Origin: Intrasporangium calvum
GTDB lineage: Bacteria; Actinomycetota; Actinomycetes; Actinomycetales; Dermatophilaceae
Assembly: GCF_028446585.1 (NCBI RefSeq)
Contig: NZ_JAPFQL010000023.1
Coordinates: forward strand, 1-37,298
DNA: 37,298 nt
Reading direction: 5' to 3'
Shown here: in pieces, positions 25,151 through 31,987 of the stretch
Numbering within the stretch: position 1 is the first letter of the stretch
Layout: the number at the start of each line of letters is the position of its first letter
The notes under the pieces: model-generated
Told to the model about the DNA's origin: nothing
Database searches by the model: none
Seen by the model: the letters and a program-made list of their open reading frames with translations, nothing else
Translations under genes and position numbers: made by a program

Positions 25151-25176
25151 TCGGTATGCCGCTGAGCTCGCTCCGC
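25151..25176 (-). repeat. Dispersed repeat copy 7 (inverted), left partner
   Basis: GTATGCCGCTGAGCTCGC (25154-25171) is the exact reverse complement of bases in copy 8 at 25331, and the left side extends to CTCCGC. Confidence 0.85.
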
Positions 25177-25250
25177 GCCCAAGGCTCGTCGCGCGGCGAC
25201 GGAGTCGCATCCGCGGGATCCAGCACACCCCTGGCGCCGCGTCCGGCGCG

Positions 25251-25290
25251 GACGGGCGCCACGAGCGGCTCACGTCGCCGGGCGCCCGTC
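25251..25290 (+). terminator. Hairpin downstream of the MFS gene
   Basis: GACGGGCGCC (25251-25260) pairs with GGCGCCCGTC (25281-25290) around a 20-nt loop. It lies midway between the two inverted copies of the dispersed repeat. Confidence 0.55.
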
Positions 25291-25330
25291 TGGGTGGGCG
25301 GGAGGGGACAGGGGAGTGCCGTCCGAGGAG

Positions 25331-25350
25331 GCGAGCTCAGCGGCATACGG
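25331..25350 (+). repeat. Dispersed repeat copy 8, right partner
   Basis: GCGAGCTCAGCGGCATACGG. With copy 7 it brackets about 155 bases containing a hairpin and no gene. Both copies share the T variant (GAGCTCAG), so they may have arisen from each other. Confidence 0.85.
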
Positions 25351-25469
25351 GGTGGCTGGTGGAACCGGTCACGAATCGAGAAGCCGGGCGTGGAGCGTCC
25401 ACTGAGCGTTGGGCCATGTGCAACCCACTGTGCCGGGAGGCGATGGCCGCGAGCGCGTCAGGGGAAGCG

Positions 25470-25646
25470 TTACAGCACTCGAAACAGAGACGCCGCCGCA
25501 AACACCCCCACCACCGTGGCAACACACAGCGCGACAGCGCCGTTCGCAACCCGGGCGTTGAGGCCCTTGGCGATCTGCGCCCAGCCGACGGCGAGCAGCC
25601 CGAGGAAGACCATGAGGAGGAGGAGGGTAAGGGTCAGGACGTCCAC
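25470..25646 (-). CDS. 58-residue two-helix membrane protein
   Basis: The frame opens at GTG 25646 and ends TAA at 25470. It encodes two hydrophobic segments (residues about 3-22, LTLTLLLLMVFLGLLAVGW; about 34-55, VANGAVALCVATVVGVFAAA) joined by a basic linker QIAKGLNARV. Codon third positions are GC-rich and the helices are clean, which supports coding. AGGG lies nine bases before the start, a modest ribosome site. I recognise no family. It stands alone between the MFS gene and the accessory region. Confidence 0.55.
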   Translation of the reverse strand: MDVLTLTLLLLMVFLGLLAVGWAQIAKGLNARVANGAVALCVATVVGVFAAASLFRVL

Positions 25647-25810
25647 AGCGCGACCCTAGAGCACCGGACGTCATTCGGCCCCCGGATGGGCGCCCGGCAT
25701 CTGGGCCTCAGCCATCGTCCTGGCTGCGGCTCTGGCGGCGCTGTTCGTCTCCTGGCGCCTTCACGTCATCAGGCGAAGCCTTCACCTGCTCGACTGGATG
25801 ATCGTCAGAG
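25647..25810. other. Short region with a possible membrane-protein remnant
   Basis: A + strand frame from a TAG at about 25657 to a TGA at 25820 reads WASAIVLAAALAALFVSWRL followed by HVIRRSLHLLDWM, a plausible membrane helix plus amphipathic tail, but it has no start codon. It may be the end of a lost gene. Nothing else is seen. Confidence 0.3.
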
Positions 25811-26308
25811 TTACGGCCTGACGACCCAGACGTTCTGGAACTTGCCGTTCACGATCTGGTAAACCGCGATCGCGGATCCGACAGCCGAATTGCCCTGCTT
25901 TGCGACGAACGAACCATTCACGATGGCCGTCCCGCCCTCCGTGACCCAGAACCCGAGCTCATGCCAAGAGGCAACCGCCGAGGCGATCTTGGTGTTGCCC
26001 TCGAGGACATAGCCATCCGACTTGGTGGTGTCCGTGAAGGTTGCGTCCGTTGCGAAGAGGCTGGCGATCTTCGCCGTGTCACCTGCGTTGACCGCCTTTG
26101 CGTAGTCGTCCAACATCTTCGTCACTGTCGTGCCAGCCAGATTGGGTGGCAGCACAACATCAGCTTTGGTCACGCGCCCCACAACCAAGCCAGTCCCGAC
26201 GCCGACGATCAGCGTGATCACCGACAACCAGATCAGCCACCGATTTCGGCGTGCCGGCACAGCCTCAGCACTAGTCGACATGGGTCTAGAAATCGTTGCC
26301 ATCTTCAT
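25811..26308 (-). CDS. Membrane-anchored SnoaL/NTF2-like protein
   Basis: A 165-residue protein. After a short cytoplasmic tail with basic residues (PARRNRWL), one membrane helix (about 23-45, LIWLSVITLIVGVGTGLVVG) is followed by an extracytoplasmic NTF2/SnoaL-like cone: MLDDYAKAVNAGDTAKIASL, FATDATFTDTTKSDGY, and the closing strand AIAVYQIVNGKFQNVWVV. Such domains bind small ligands or act as enzymes; no catalytic pair is evident. ATG 26308 and 26302 are both possible (GAGG upstream). Codon use is visibly less GC-biased than in flanking genes, which fits acquired DNA. Confidence 0.8.
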   Translation of the reverse strand: MKMATISRPMSTSAEAVPARRNRWLIWLSVITLIVGVGTGLVVGRVTKADVVLPPNLAGTTVTKMLDDYAKAVNAGDTAKIASLFATDATFTDTTKSDGYVLEGNTKIASAVASWHELGFWVTEGGTAIVNGSFVAKQGNSAVGSAIAVYQIVNGKFQNVWVVRP

Positions 26309-26576
26309 GCACCTCTTTCCCTACTCCACGCCTATCCCCGTGGCATCGGGCGTCGATAGAGGCCAAAGTCCCACCAAGGGAGACACCAGGGACTGGGGTG
26401 GGGTGATCTGCGGGTCCGCACTGGGGATCGCCTACCGGCAGGGGAGAGCCACCGGGCCCATAGCGGAGCACAAGGCCCGGCGGAAAGATCAGGGCCCCTC
26501 CTCCAGGCCGGCGGTTGCCATGGGCAGCATCTTCGGGACCGGAAATGAGAATCCATAGTCACTCAGCGACGGCGAA
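26309..26576. other. Non-coding stretch at the edge of the accessory region
   Basis: I see no credible gene. The 13-mer ATAGTCACTCAGC at 26555 recurs at 26764, so the two copies bracket the tRNA-like sequence at 26627. Confidence 0.4.
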
Positions 26577-26606
26577 GGCCCTCTGCTCTGAGCGAGCAAA
26601 GGGCCT
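26577..26606 (-). terminator. Hairpin downstream of the tRNA-Pro 3' copy
   Basis: AGGCC...GCTC and GAGC...GGGCCT form an interrupted stem, placed relative to the tRNA-like sequence (26627-26668) as the terminator 30151-30180 is to the intact tRNA. It may be the original tRNA terminator, separated by later insertions. Confidence 0.45.
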
Positions 26607-26626
26607 CTGACCTGCATTAGCGTGAG

Positions 26627-26668
26627 TCTGGGTGACAGGATCTGAACCTGCGACCTCTTCGTCCCGAA
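26627..26668 (-). repeat. tRNA-Pro 3'-end copy (candidate attachment site)
   Basis: GGTGACAGGAT-TGAACCTGCGACCTCTTCGTCCCGAA, here with one mismatch, repeats the anticodon-loop-to-3'-end part of the intact tRNA-Pro at 30193. Similarity stops at the anticodon loop, as expected for an integrase attachment site left by an element inserted in a tRNA 3' end. Confidence 0.7.
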
Positions 26669-26820
26669 GCACGGTCAGCCCTTCGGGTTTGGTTGCCGCT
26701 GAGCACGATTCGGTCCACATGTGTCCGTCGGGGAGGGGCGGGTCGGGACCGATTGTCACTCAGATAGTCACTCAGCAGCAGGGGTCATCCCCCTTGCCCC
26801 GTAGAGCCTTTGGCGGGATC

Positions 26821-27171
26821 TCACAGCATGGCGGGTCCACGGGTGTGGATCTCTTCGACGAGCTGCGAGAACCCAGCGAGAGCGTCTTCCTTCTTGCGGA
26901 AGCGGCGCCTCGCAACGACCTTGCTCCAGTGCGGCCACCGGGCGCGTTTGCGGGTGACCTTCAACTGCCAGCCGCACCCGAAGACGAGGCGACCCATCAA
27001 GTTCCAGAGTCCACGAGCGAGGGCCAGGATCAGGCCGAAGTCGAAGGCGCTGGCTTCGTACTGCCACCCGATGACGCCGGAGGGCAGCGCCTCGACGACG
27101 TATTTGACCCCGTCGCTGCCCGTGATCGTGTGCGTTCCACGCGCGCGCAGGCCGAGAGCATGGTCGATCAC
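26821..27171 (-). CDS. Hypothetical protein, accessory region
   Basis: A 116-residue basic protein starting MIDHALGLRARG at ATG 27171 (GGGAAAGG just upstream). It contains a Gly/Val-rich beta-like N-terminal half (HTITGSDGVKYVVEALPSG), a hydrophobic central part (FDFGLILALARGLWNLMGR) and a basic tail (RKRARWPHWSKVVARRRFRK). No family is recognised. The coding look is fair (GC-rich third positions, clean frame). No partner gene is adjacent; the next gene on this strand is an IS110 remnant. Confidence 0.6.
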   Translation of the reverse strand: MIDHALGLRARGTHTITGSDGVKYVVEALPSGVIGWQYEASAFDFGLILALARGLWNLMGRLVFGCGWQLKVTRKRARWPHWSKVVARRRFRKKEDALAGFSQLVEEIHTRGPAML

Positions 27172-27375
27172 ATGGCCTTTCCCTGCCGGGCCGTCCTTCT
27201 CGTCGCCTCAGGCTGATCCAGCGCGCGAAAGTGAGAACGGTGCGACACGCGCTGTCGTCGGCCCGAACCTTTCGGCGCACATCCTGCAGACGACTCACGC
27301 CGAATCGCCGGGCCCCCGGACGCTCGCTGGTCTGGTACGACAGCGCCATGGATGCCTCGGATCCGCGAGCCGCCG

Positions 27376-27594
27376 CAACGCGACGCGACGACCGATGCCG
27401 TTGCACCCCTCGACCGTTCACACCCGCTCGGGCCACGCCCGCGCCTGCTCGAGCATGGCGTCGTAGCCGGCCTCGTTCGTGTCGAACCTGCCACCAGTCG
27501 CGACGGACTCATCGTGGCGCATCACCTCGATCGTCACGCTGCGTTTGTGCGGGTCCATCCCGATCGCCACGCGACTGGCTGGTTGCTCTTCCAT
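27376..27594 (-). pseudogene. IS110-family transposase, N-terminal fragment with in-frame stop
   Basis: From ATG 27594 (AAGGAG upstream) the frame reads VAIGMDPHKRSVTIEVMRHD and continues with FDTNEAGYDAMLEQARAWPERV. This is the N-terminal RuvC-like (DEDD) domain of IS110 transposases, including the first catalytic Asp in GMDPHKRS. At 27418-27420 a TGA replaces the expected Trp codon, after which TVEGCNGIGRRVA continues the family pattern in the same frame. Beyond about 27370 similarity fades through frameshifts. The element is dead. Confidence 0.75.
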
Positions 27595-27750
27595 GGTCTT
27601 CTCCTTCGCTCAACGGACTGGTCATCGAGCTGGGAGGGCAACGCTGCTTAGAGCTTTGGGCACACAGCAGCCGATGAGCGGGAGACGCTCATCGAGGATA
27701 TGTGGGTGAACGAAGGTGCCGATGGGCGCGGTTGCGAGGGAGCGCTGAAA

Positions 27751-27779
27751 TGTACATCTCAGCAATTACCGCGCATACT
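27751..27779 (+). promoter_or_regulatory. Candidate promoter for the toxin-antitoxin operon
   Basis: TGTACA (27751-27756), 17-base spacer, CATACT (27774-27779). The antitoxin ATG is only six bases further on, so a leaderless mRNA is likely. TGTACA is itself palindromic and could lie in an antitoxin operator. Confidence 0.45.
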
Positions 27780-27785
27780 TGAGGC

Positions 27786-28046
27786 ATGACTGAATTGACC
27801 GTGTCTGACGCTCGAGCGCGTCTGGCCGACGTCGTAGACGAGGCCCGGGTGAGGCACCACCCGGTATACCTGACACGTCGTGGCCAGCGCGTGGCTGCCG
27901 TGATCGACGCCGACGACCTCGACGACCTCATCGCGGCAGCCGAGGAGCTTGCGGACATCGAGGCGGCACGCGCTGCTCGTACGGAGATCGCTAAGGAGGG
28001 CACCATCCCGTGGGAGCAGGTCAAGGCGGACCTCGGCCTGGCATGA
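27786..28046 (+). CDS. Antitoxin, Phd/YefM (RelB-like) family
   Basis: An 86-residue protein. The N-terminal DNA-binding fold TELTVSDARARLADVVDEAR and LTRRGQRVAAVIDADDL is the standard Phd/YefM pattern. The acidic and helical C-terminus (DLIAAAEELADIEAARAA, then TIPWEQVKADLGLA) is the toxin-binding part. Its TGA overlaps the toxin ATG (ATGA, 28043-28046), the usual coupling that keeps antitoxin in excess. Autorepression is expected. It lies in the degraded accessory region next to tRNA-Pro, where such modules often stabilise mobile DNA. Confidence 0.9.
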   Translation: MTELTVSDARARLADVVDEARVRHHPVYLTRRGQRVAAVIDADDLDDLIAAAEELADIEAARAARTEIAKEGTIPWEQVKADLGLA

Positions 28047-28306
28047 CATACCGGATCGAGCTCAGCCCTGGCGCTGCCCGTCAACTGCGCAAGCTCGATG
28101 GTGATGCACGCCGCCGTGTGCAGGCGGCCGTCGAACTGCTCGGCCAAGACCCGCGACCCGCCGGTGCGAAGAAGCTCGTCGGCGGCGAGGGTGAGTGGCG
28201 GGTGCGGACCGGTGACTACCGAATCGTGTACGAGGTGAACGATGGTGTGCTGCTCGTACTGGTGCTTGCTGTCGGCCACCGCAGAGAGATCTACAGGCGC
28301 CGCTGA
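28043..28306 (+). CDS. RelE/ParE-family toxin
   Basis: An 87-residue basic protein starting MTYRIELSPGAARQLRKLD at ATG 28043. An upstream in-frame start would overlap the antitoxin far more and is rejected. It has the typical blocks DARRRVQAAVELL, KLVGGEGEWRVRTGDYRIVY and VLAVGHRREIYRRR. The Arg/His/Tyr residues near the end (GHRREIY) match the RelE ribosome-dependent mRNA-cleaving group rather than ParE gyrase poisons. Full length for the family and apparently intact. Partner: antitoxin at 27786. Confidence 0.9.
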   Translation: MTYRIELSPGAARQLRKLDGDARRRVQAAVELLGQDPRPAGAKKLVGGEGEWRVRTGDYRIVYEVNDGVLLVLVLAVGHRREIYRRR

Positions 28307-28383
28307 CCGTGATCAACCGGACGATGCACTGCCATGCCGCTCTGCGGGCGATCGCCCGACCATGGCGCGAGTGGCGCGTTCGA

Positions 28384-28869
28384 TTATGTGACAGGTGGCC
28401 GTTCACGGGTCAGGTCGGCGCCGAAGACCAGCGCTGGACCGCCGTTCTTCTCCACCTCTCGTTCGAGTGAGAGACCGATCTTGAGTGCCACCCGCTGAGA
28501 CGCGACGTTGTCCGGACGGATGATTGCGATCAGATGCCCAACACCGCAATCCCTGGCAGCATCGCGTACGGCTGAGGCCGCTTCCGTGGCATACCCCTGC
28601 CGGCGCAGATCGGACCTCACGTGCCACCCGGCCTTGACGTGCCAGGCGTCCTCGACTTCCTGCATGGTCAGGCCGCAGTCTCCGACAAAGTCTCCGGCAT
28701 GGGTCTCGATGATCCACAGTCCGAAGCCCAGATCGTGGTAGCTGCGCCGGTTCCACTCGACCCAGCCGCTCGGACCGCGTGACCCACCGATGTCGAGCCG
28801 GGCAACGTTGGACACGTCGTCCTTGGTCATCTCACGGAATCGAAGCCGCGGGGTAGGGGCGGGCAACAT
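28384..28869 (-). CDS. GNAT acetyltransferase, RimJ/RimL-like
   Basis: A 161-residue N-acetyltransferase. RLRFREMTKDDVSNVARL starts the fold. GDCGLTMQEVED and VKAGWHVRSDLRRQGYATEA contain the acetyl-CoA-binding R-R-Q-G-Y/A motif, and IAIIRPDNVASQRVALKIGL is the C-terminal motif B, all as in RimJ/RimL/RimI proteins acting on amino groups of proteins or small molecules. ATG 28869 has no clear ribosome site. Another Met (MTKDD) thirteen codons later is less likely because it would cut the first strand. It is convergent with the toxin-antitoxin operon. Substrate unknown. Confidence 0.88.
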   Translation of the reverse strand: MLPAPTPRLRFREMTKDDVSNVARLDIGGSRGPSGWVEWNRRSYHDLGFGLWIIETHAGDFVGDCGLTMQEVEDAWHVKAGWHVRSDLRRQGYATEAASAVRDAARDCGVGHLIAIIRPDNVASQRVALKIGLSLEREVEKNGGPALVFGADLTRERPPVT

Positions 28870-29220
28870 GTCGGACGCCTATGGGCACGTGCGCATCGCA
28901 CGTATTCCCCTCGCTAGCGCATGGCGCCGTGCTCATTTGCGGTCCTCACAAGCGAGCTCCGACGCCGAGCAGGGCTCTTCGACGCTCCGCTTGAGCTCGG
29001 CGAGAACGGGTGGCATGACGTGCCGGTTCCGTCCGTGCGTGGGACCGTCGGCGGACCGTTGTCCAGAGCCGGCGACGTACGCCAAGCATGCGCTTCGTCG
29101 TCGAAGTTGGCTGCGTGAACGAAGTCCGCTGCTGTACTTCTGCTGCTGTGCTCACGGTCGCTGCTGTACTACAGAGGGGCGCCAAACGAAGTACGCAAGC
29201 CGCTGACCTGCAGGTTCACA
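28870..29220. other. Region without an assignable gene
   Basis: A 65-codon + strand frame (28921-29118; contains ELRRRAGLFDAPLELGENGW) has a coding-like composition but no recognisable family and no ribosome site. It may be a gene remnant. No other signal is seen up to the tRNA-like sequence. Confidence 0.3.
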
Positions 29221-29279
29221 GGTCGGGGTGACAGGATTTGACCCGGGACCTCTTCGTCCCGAACGCGCTACATCACTGG
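29221..29279 (-). pseudogene. Decayed tRNA-Pro copy / candidate attachment site
   Basis: GGTCGGGGTGACAGGATTTG at 29221 is identical to the intact tRNA's 3' end. The match continues through the T-arm (with substitutions) and anticodon loop to GTAGCGCG of the D-arm, but five bases (CTTCG, the 5' strand of the anticodon stem) are missing and the acceptor 5' end is lost. It cannot fold as a tRNA. It is either an att copy from an insertion or a decayed duplicate. Confidence 0.7.
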
Positions 29280-29662
29280 GTCGTGCGGTAATGCCGTTGC
29301 AGGACAGTGCGTTTGGCATTGGCGTGCATCGCTCCCGCATGGCCTCATGTCGGCCTGCGGGCTCGCGACTCAACCTCGCGGGTATGCGCAGTGACCGGGA
29401 CTCGTTGGGCTCGGTGGTGCCGCCCAGAAGGCGCACGTGGGTCTCGGCCGTGCGGGTCGTAGGGGGTCCATGCGCTCGTGGTGGGCAGTGGGCTACTCGG
29501 GAACTCAGCCATGCTCGCGTTTGCGTGGGCCATCCCTCGTCATCAGCGCACTCGACCCAGCGGTCTTGCCAAGGTGGCAGCCCGTCCGAGTGTCGGCGGC
29601 AGGGTGCTCGCCAACGGTCATGCCCTCGTGCGGGGTCCCGGCACGGCCCAAGCGAGGTCGGG
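29280..29662. other. Region without a recognisable gene
   Basis: Several frames are open, as expected at this GC content, but none shows a ribosome site, a domain or a clean composition. I see nothing I can support. Confidence 0.4.
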
Positions 29663-29929
29663 TCAGTCTTCTTTGCTGGCGCCGAAGTCCAGGACGTTGG
29701 CCCGGCGGGAACCGTCAGGGTCGACGCGCGAGAGAATCCGACGCCGCGCAGCTCGTCCGAGTGCAGTCCCGCCGAGGACGCCCGCAGTCATGGCGACCGC
29801 GTGCAGTAGCGGGTTGTCGGTGGCTCGCTGAATCAGGGTGTAGCCGAGGACGCCGACGACGAATATGAGGGCCCAAGTTGCGGCAACTGGGGCCAGTGCG
29901 CGGACGTTGCGCCAGTACGCGGATGACAC
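29663..29929 (-). CDS. Small membrane protein, accessory region
   Basis: An 88-residue protein starting at GTG 29929 (SSAYWRNVRALAPV). Two hydrophobic segments (about 11-33, VAATWALIFVVGVLGYTLI; about 42-58, LLHAVAMTAGVLGGTALG) are followed by a basic RAARRRIL and a polar tail ending FGASKED. TAGCAT lies six bases before the start, so a leaderless mRNA is possible. No family is recognised. It is the only plausible gene in the interval between the decayed tRNA copy and the intact tRNA. Confidence 0.6.
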   Translation of the reverse strand: MSSAYWRNVRALAPVAATWALIFVVGVLGYTLIQRATDNPLLHAVAMTAGVLGGTALGRAARRRILSRVDPDGSRRANVLDFGASKED

Positions 29930-30150
29930 GGGCGAATGCTACGCCCGCGCTGGCGTTGGCGAGTCTCAGGTGAGTGCGGGGTCCCCATCGCGGGGCCCCG
30001 CGCTACTTCGCGCCGGAGGCGCGTTTAACCGTGCGACTGACCTCATGGCTCAGGCGCTCAACGGGGAGCCGGGCGAGCCCGCGATGAGCCGCCGGAAGGG
30101 GGGGCTCGTGACGGGCTCGCGAAGCGCTCTCGGACCCGCTGAAAAGCAAA
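29930..30150. other. Gap before the tRNA terminator
   Basis: No gene is seen. CGGGGTCCCCATCGCGGGGCCCCG around 29978-30001 is locally palindromic and could be a further terminator for flanking transcription. Confidence 0.3.
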
Positions 30151-30180
30151 AGGTCAGGGCCTCGATTGTGGCCCTGACCT
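30151..30180 (-). terminator. Intrinsic terminator of the tRNA-Pro gene
   Basis: AGGTCAGGGCC (30151-30161) and GGCCCTGACCT (30170-30180) form a perfect 11-bp stem. On the - strand it is followed by TTTGCTTTTC, a fair T-run, making it the clearest intrinsic terminator in the window. Confidence 0.9.
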
Positions 30181-30192
30181 GCGCTTATGTGG

Positions 30193-30269
<77 letters not shown>

Positions 30270-30432
30270 TACTGCATCTGCCGCCCGTCACACCGCTTGC
30301 GAGATGCACCGGAGGCAGCAAGGAGAGACTTTAGCGCAGCATCCCGGCGAACTCCGAATCGGCCCCGACCCAGCCCCAGGCCCGACGACGAGTTGATGCC
30401 AGAGCGGGACCCCCGGGGCCGCCGATGTGGCA

Positions 30433-31368
30433 TCAACCGGCGCGCGGCACCAGCGTCAGCAGGACCGCCTCGGGACGGCAGGCGAGCCGCACCGGCGCGG
30501 TGGGCGACGTGCCGAGCCCGGCGCACACCTCGAGCCACGCAGCACCCTCAGGCGCGGCCGACGACGGCGTATGTCCCGCCCCCGGCCACCAGCGCGACAC
30601 GCCTTTGGCCCGTCCGGTGTCGAGGTCGCAGTTGGTGACCAGCGCGCCATAACCGGGCACGCACACCTGGCCGCCGTGGGTGTGTCCGGCAATGACCAGA
30701 CCGGCGCCGTCCTCGACGAAGGCGTCGAGCACCCGCTGGTAGGGCGCGTGCGTCACGCCGATGGTCAGCTCGGCCGACGGGTGTGGGGGGCGGCGGACGA
30801 GGTCGAGCCGGTCATAGCCGAGGTGCGGGTCGTCGACCCCGACGAAGTCGAACCGTCGGCCCCGGATGACGAGCTTGTCGTGCCGGTTCGTCAGGTCGAC
30901 CCAGCCGCGCGAGGTGAAGCCGTGGACGAGGTCGCCGGTGGGCAGCCGGGAGGTGTCGCCGGTGCCCTTCGCGTGGTGTCGCGTCAGGTAGCGGAAGGGG
31001 TTCTTCACCTTCGGCGCGAAGTAGTCGTTGGACCCCAGCACGAAGACCCCCGGCCGGTCGAGCAGGGGACCGAAGGCGTCGAGCGCCGCGGGCACCGCAT
31101 CGTGGGCCGCGATGTTGTCGCCGGTGTTGACGATGAGATCGGGATCGAGCGACTCGAGGTCGCGCACCCACTGTGCCTTGCGCTGCTGCCTCGGCAGGAG
31201 GTGGATGTCCGACAGGTGCAGCACCCGCAGCGGCTCGGCGCCCTCGGGCAGAACCGGCAGCTCGAACCGCCTGAGCACGAAGGCGTTGCGCTCGACGAGC
31301 GACGCCCAGCCGAGGACGCCTGCGCCGGCGAGGCCGACGCCGAGGACGGTCTTGGTCAGGGCGCGCAT
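30433..31368 (-). CDS. Calcineurin-like metallophosphoesterase
   Basis: A 311-residue protein. ATG 31368 has GAGG nine bases upstream. The frame runs far further upstream but overlaps two real genes. One N-terminal helix (about 5-23, TKTVLGVGLAGAGVLGW) anchors the enzyme. Metal-binding motifs are LHLSDIHL (Asp54, His56), NTGDN, LGSNDY (in place of GNHD) and AGHTHGGQ. GSND in place of GNHD is a known variant of this actinobacterial branch as I recall. The substrate is unknown. Relatives sit beside ponA2 (Rv3683 in M. tuberculosis), suggesting an envelope-related role. Confidence 0.9.
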   Translation of the reverse strand: MRALTKTVLGVGLAGAGVLGWASLVERNAFVLRRFELPVLPEGAEPLRVLHLSDIHLLPRQQRKAQWVRDLESLDPDLIVNTGDNIAAHDAVPAALDAFGPLLDRPGVFVLGSNDYFAPKVKNPFRYLTRHHAKGTGDTSRLPTGDLVHGFTSRGWVDLTNRHDKLVIRGRRFDFVGVDDPHLGYDRLDLVRRPPHPSAELTIGVTHAPYQRVLDAFVEDGAGLVIAGHTHGGQVCVPGYGALVTNCDLDTGRAKGVSRWWPGAGHTPSSAAPEGAAWLEVCAGLGTSPTAPVRLACRPEAVLLTLVPRAG

Positions 31369-31443
31369 GTCGCCCATCCTCGCACTCGCAACCGCGCGAA
31401 AAGCAATTCCGGCGCGCCCGTGCCGACCTGAGAGACTGGCCGC

Positions 31444-31899
31444 ATGAGCACCCTCAAGGAGCAGCTGAAGGCCGATCTGACCGCGGCGATGCGGGAGCGC
31501 GACCAGGTGCGGGCCGGCACGATCCGCATGGCTCTGACTGCGGTCACCACCGAGGAGGTCGCGGGCCAGGAGCATCGTGAGCTGAGCGACGACGACGTCC
31601 TCAAGGTGCTCGCCAAGGAGGCCAAGAAGCGTCGCGAGGCCGCGGAGGCCTACACGGGGGCCGGCCGGGCCGAGCTGGCCGCGACCGAGCAGGCCGAGCT
31701 CGCCATCCTCGAGACCTACCTGCCGAAGCAGCTCGACGAGTCGGAGCTCGAGGCGATCGTCCGCGAGGCCGTCGCGTCTTCCGGGGCCACGGGGATGGCC
31801 CAGATGGGTGTCGCGATGAAGGCAGCCAATGCTGCGGTCGCCGGTCGCGCCGAGGGCGGCCGCGTCGCCGCGATCGTCCGCAGGGTCCTCGCCGGCTGA
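31444..31899 (+). CDS. GatB/YqeY domain protein
   Basis: A 151-residue all-helical protein, full length for stand-alone YqeY. STLKEQLKADLTAAMRERDQ and GTIRMALTAVTTEEVAGQEH start it, and ETYLPKQLDESELEAIV and GMAQMGVAMKAANAAVAGRA follow, as in YqeY and in the tail domain of the GatB amidotransferase subunit. It lacks the catalytic GatB kinase part, so tRNA amidation activity is not expected; a tRNA-related role is only inferred from homology. It is divergent from the metallophosphoesterase gene and convergent with ponA across a strong terminator. Confidence 0.93.
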   Translation: MSTLKEQLKADLTAAMRERDQVRAGTIRMALTAVTTEEVAGQEHRELSDDDVLKVLAKEAKKRREAAEAYTGAGRAELAATEQAELAILETYLPKQLDESELEAIVREAVASSGATGMAQMGVAMKAANAAVAGRAEGGRVAAIVRRVLAG

Positions 31900-31903
31900 G
31901 TTC

Positions 31904-31945
31904 ACGACGAAGGCCCCGACACGCTCGTGTCGGGGCCTTCGTCGT
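31904..31945. terminator. Bidirectional terminator between YqeY and ponA
   Basis: ACGACGAAGGCCCCGACAC and its exact complement GTGTCGGGGCCTTCGTCGT form a 19-bp perfect stem with a 4-nt loop, five bases after the YqeY stop. It serves convergent genes. Confidence 0.92.
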
Positions 31946-31949
31946 GCTG

Positions 31950-31969
31950 CCGTATGCCGCTGGGCTGGC
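31950..31969 (-). repeat. Dispersed repeat copy 9 (inverted)
   Basis: CCGTATGCCGCTGGGCTGGC immediately follows the bidirectional terminator and ends 19 bases before the ponA stop. Confidence 0.85.
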
Positions 31970-31987
31970 CGCCGCCTGCTCCTGGCC

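Noticed and set aside
28583-28600. GTGGCATACCCCTGCC as a further repeat copy
   Set aside because: Only GGCATACCCC matches; it is part of the GNAT gene and lacks the CAGC half of the core.
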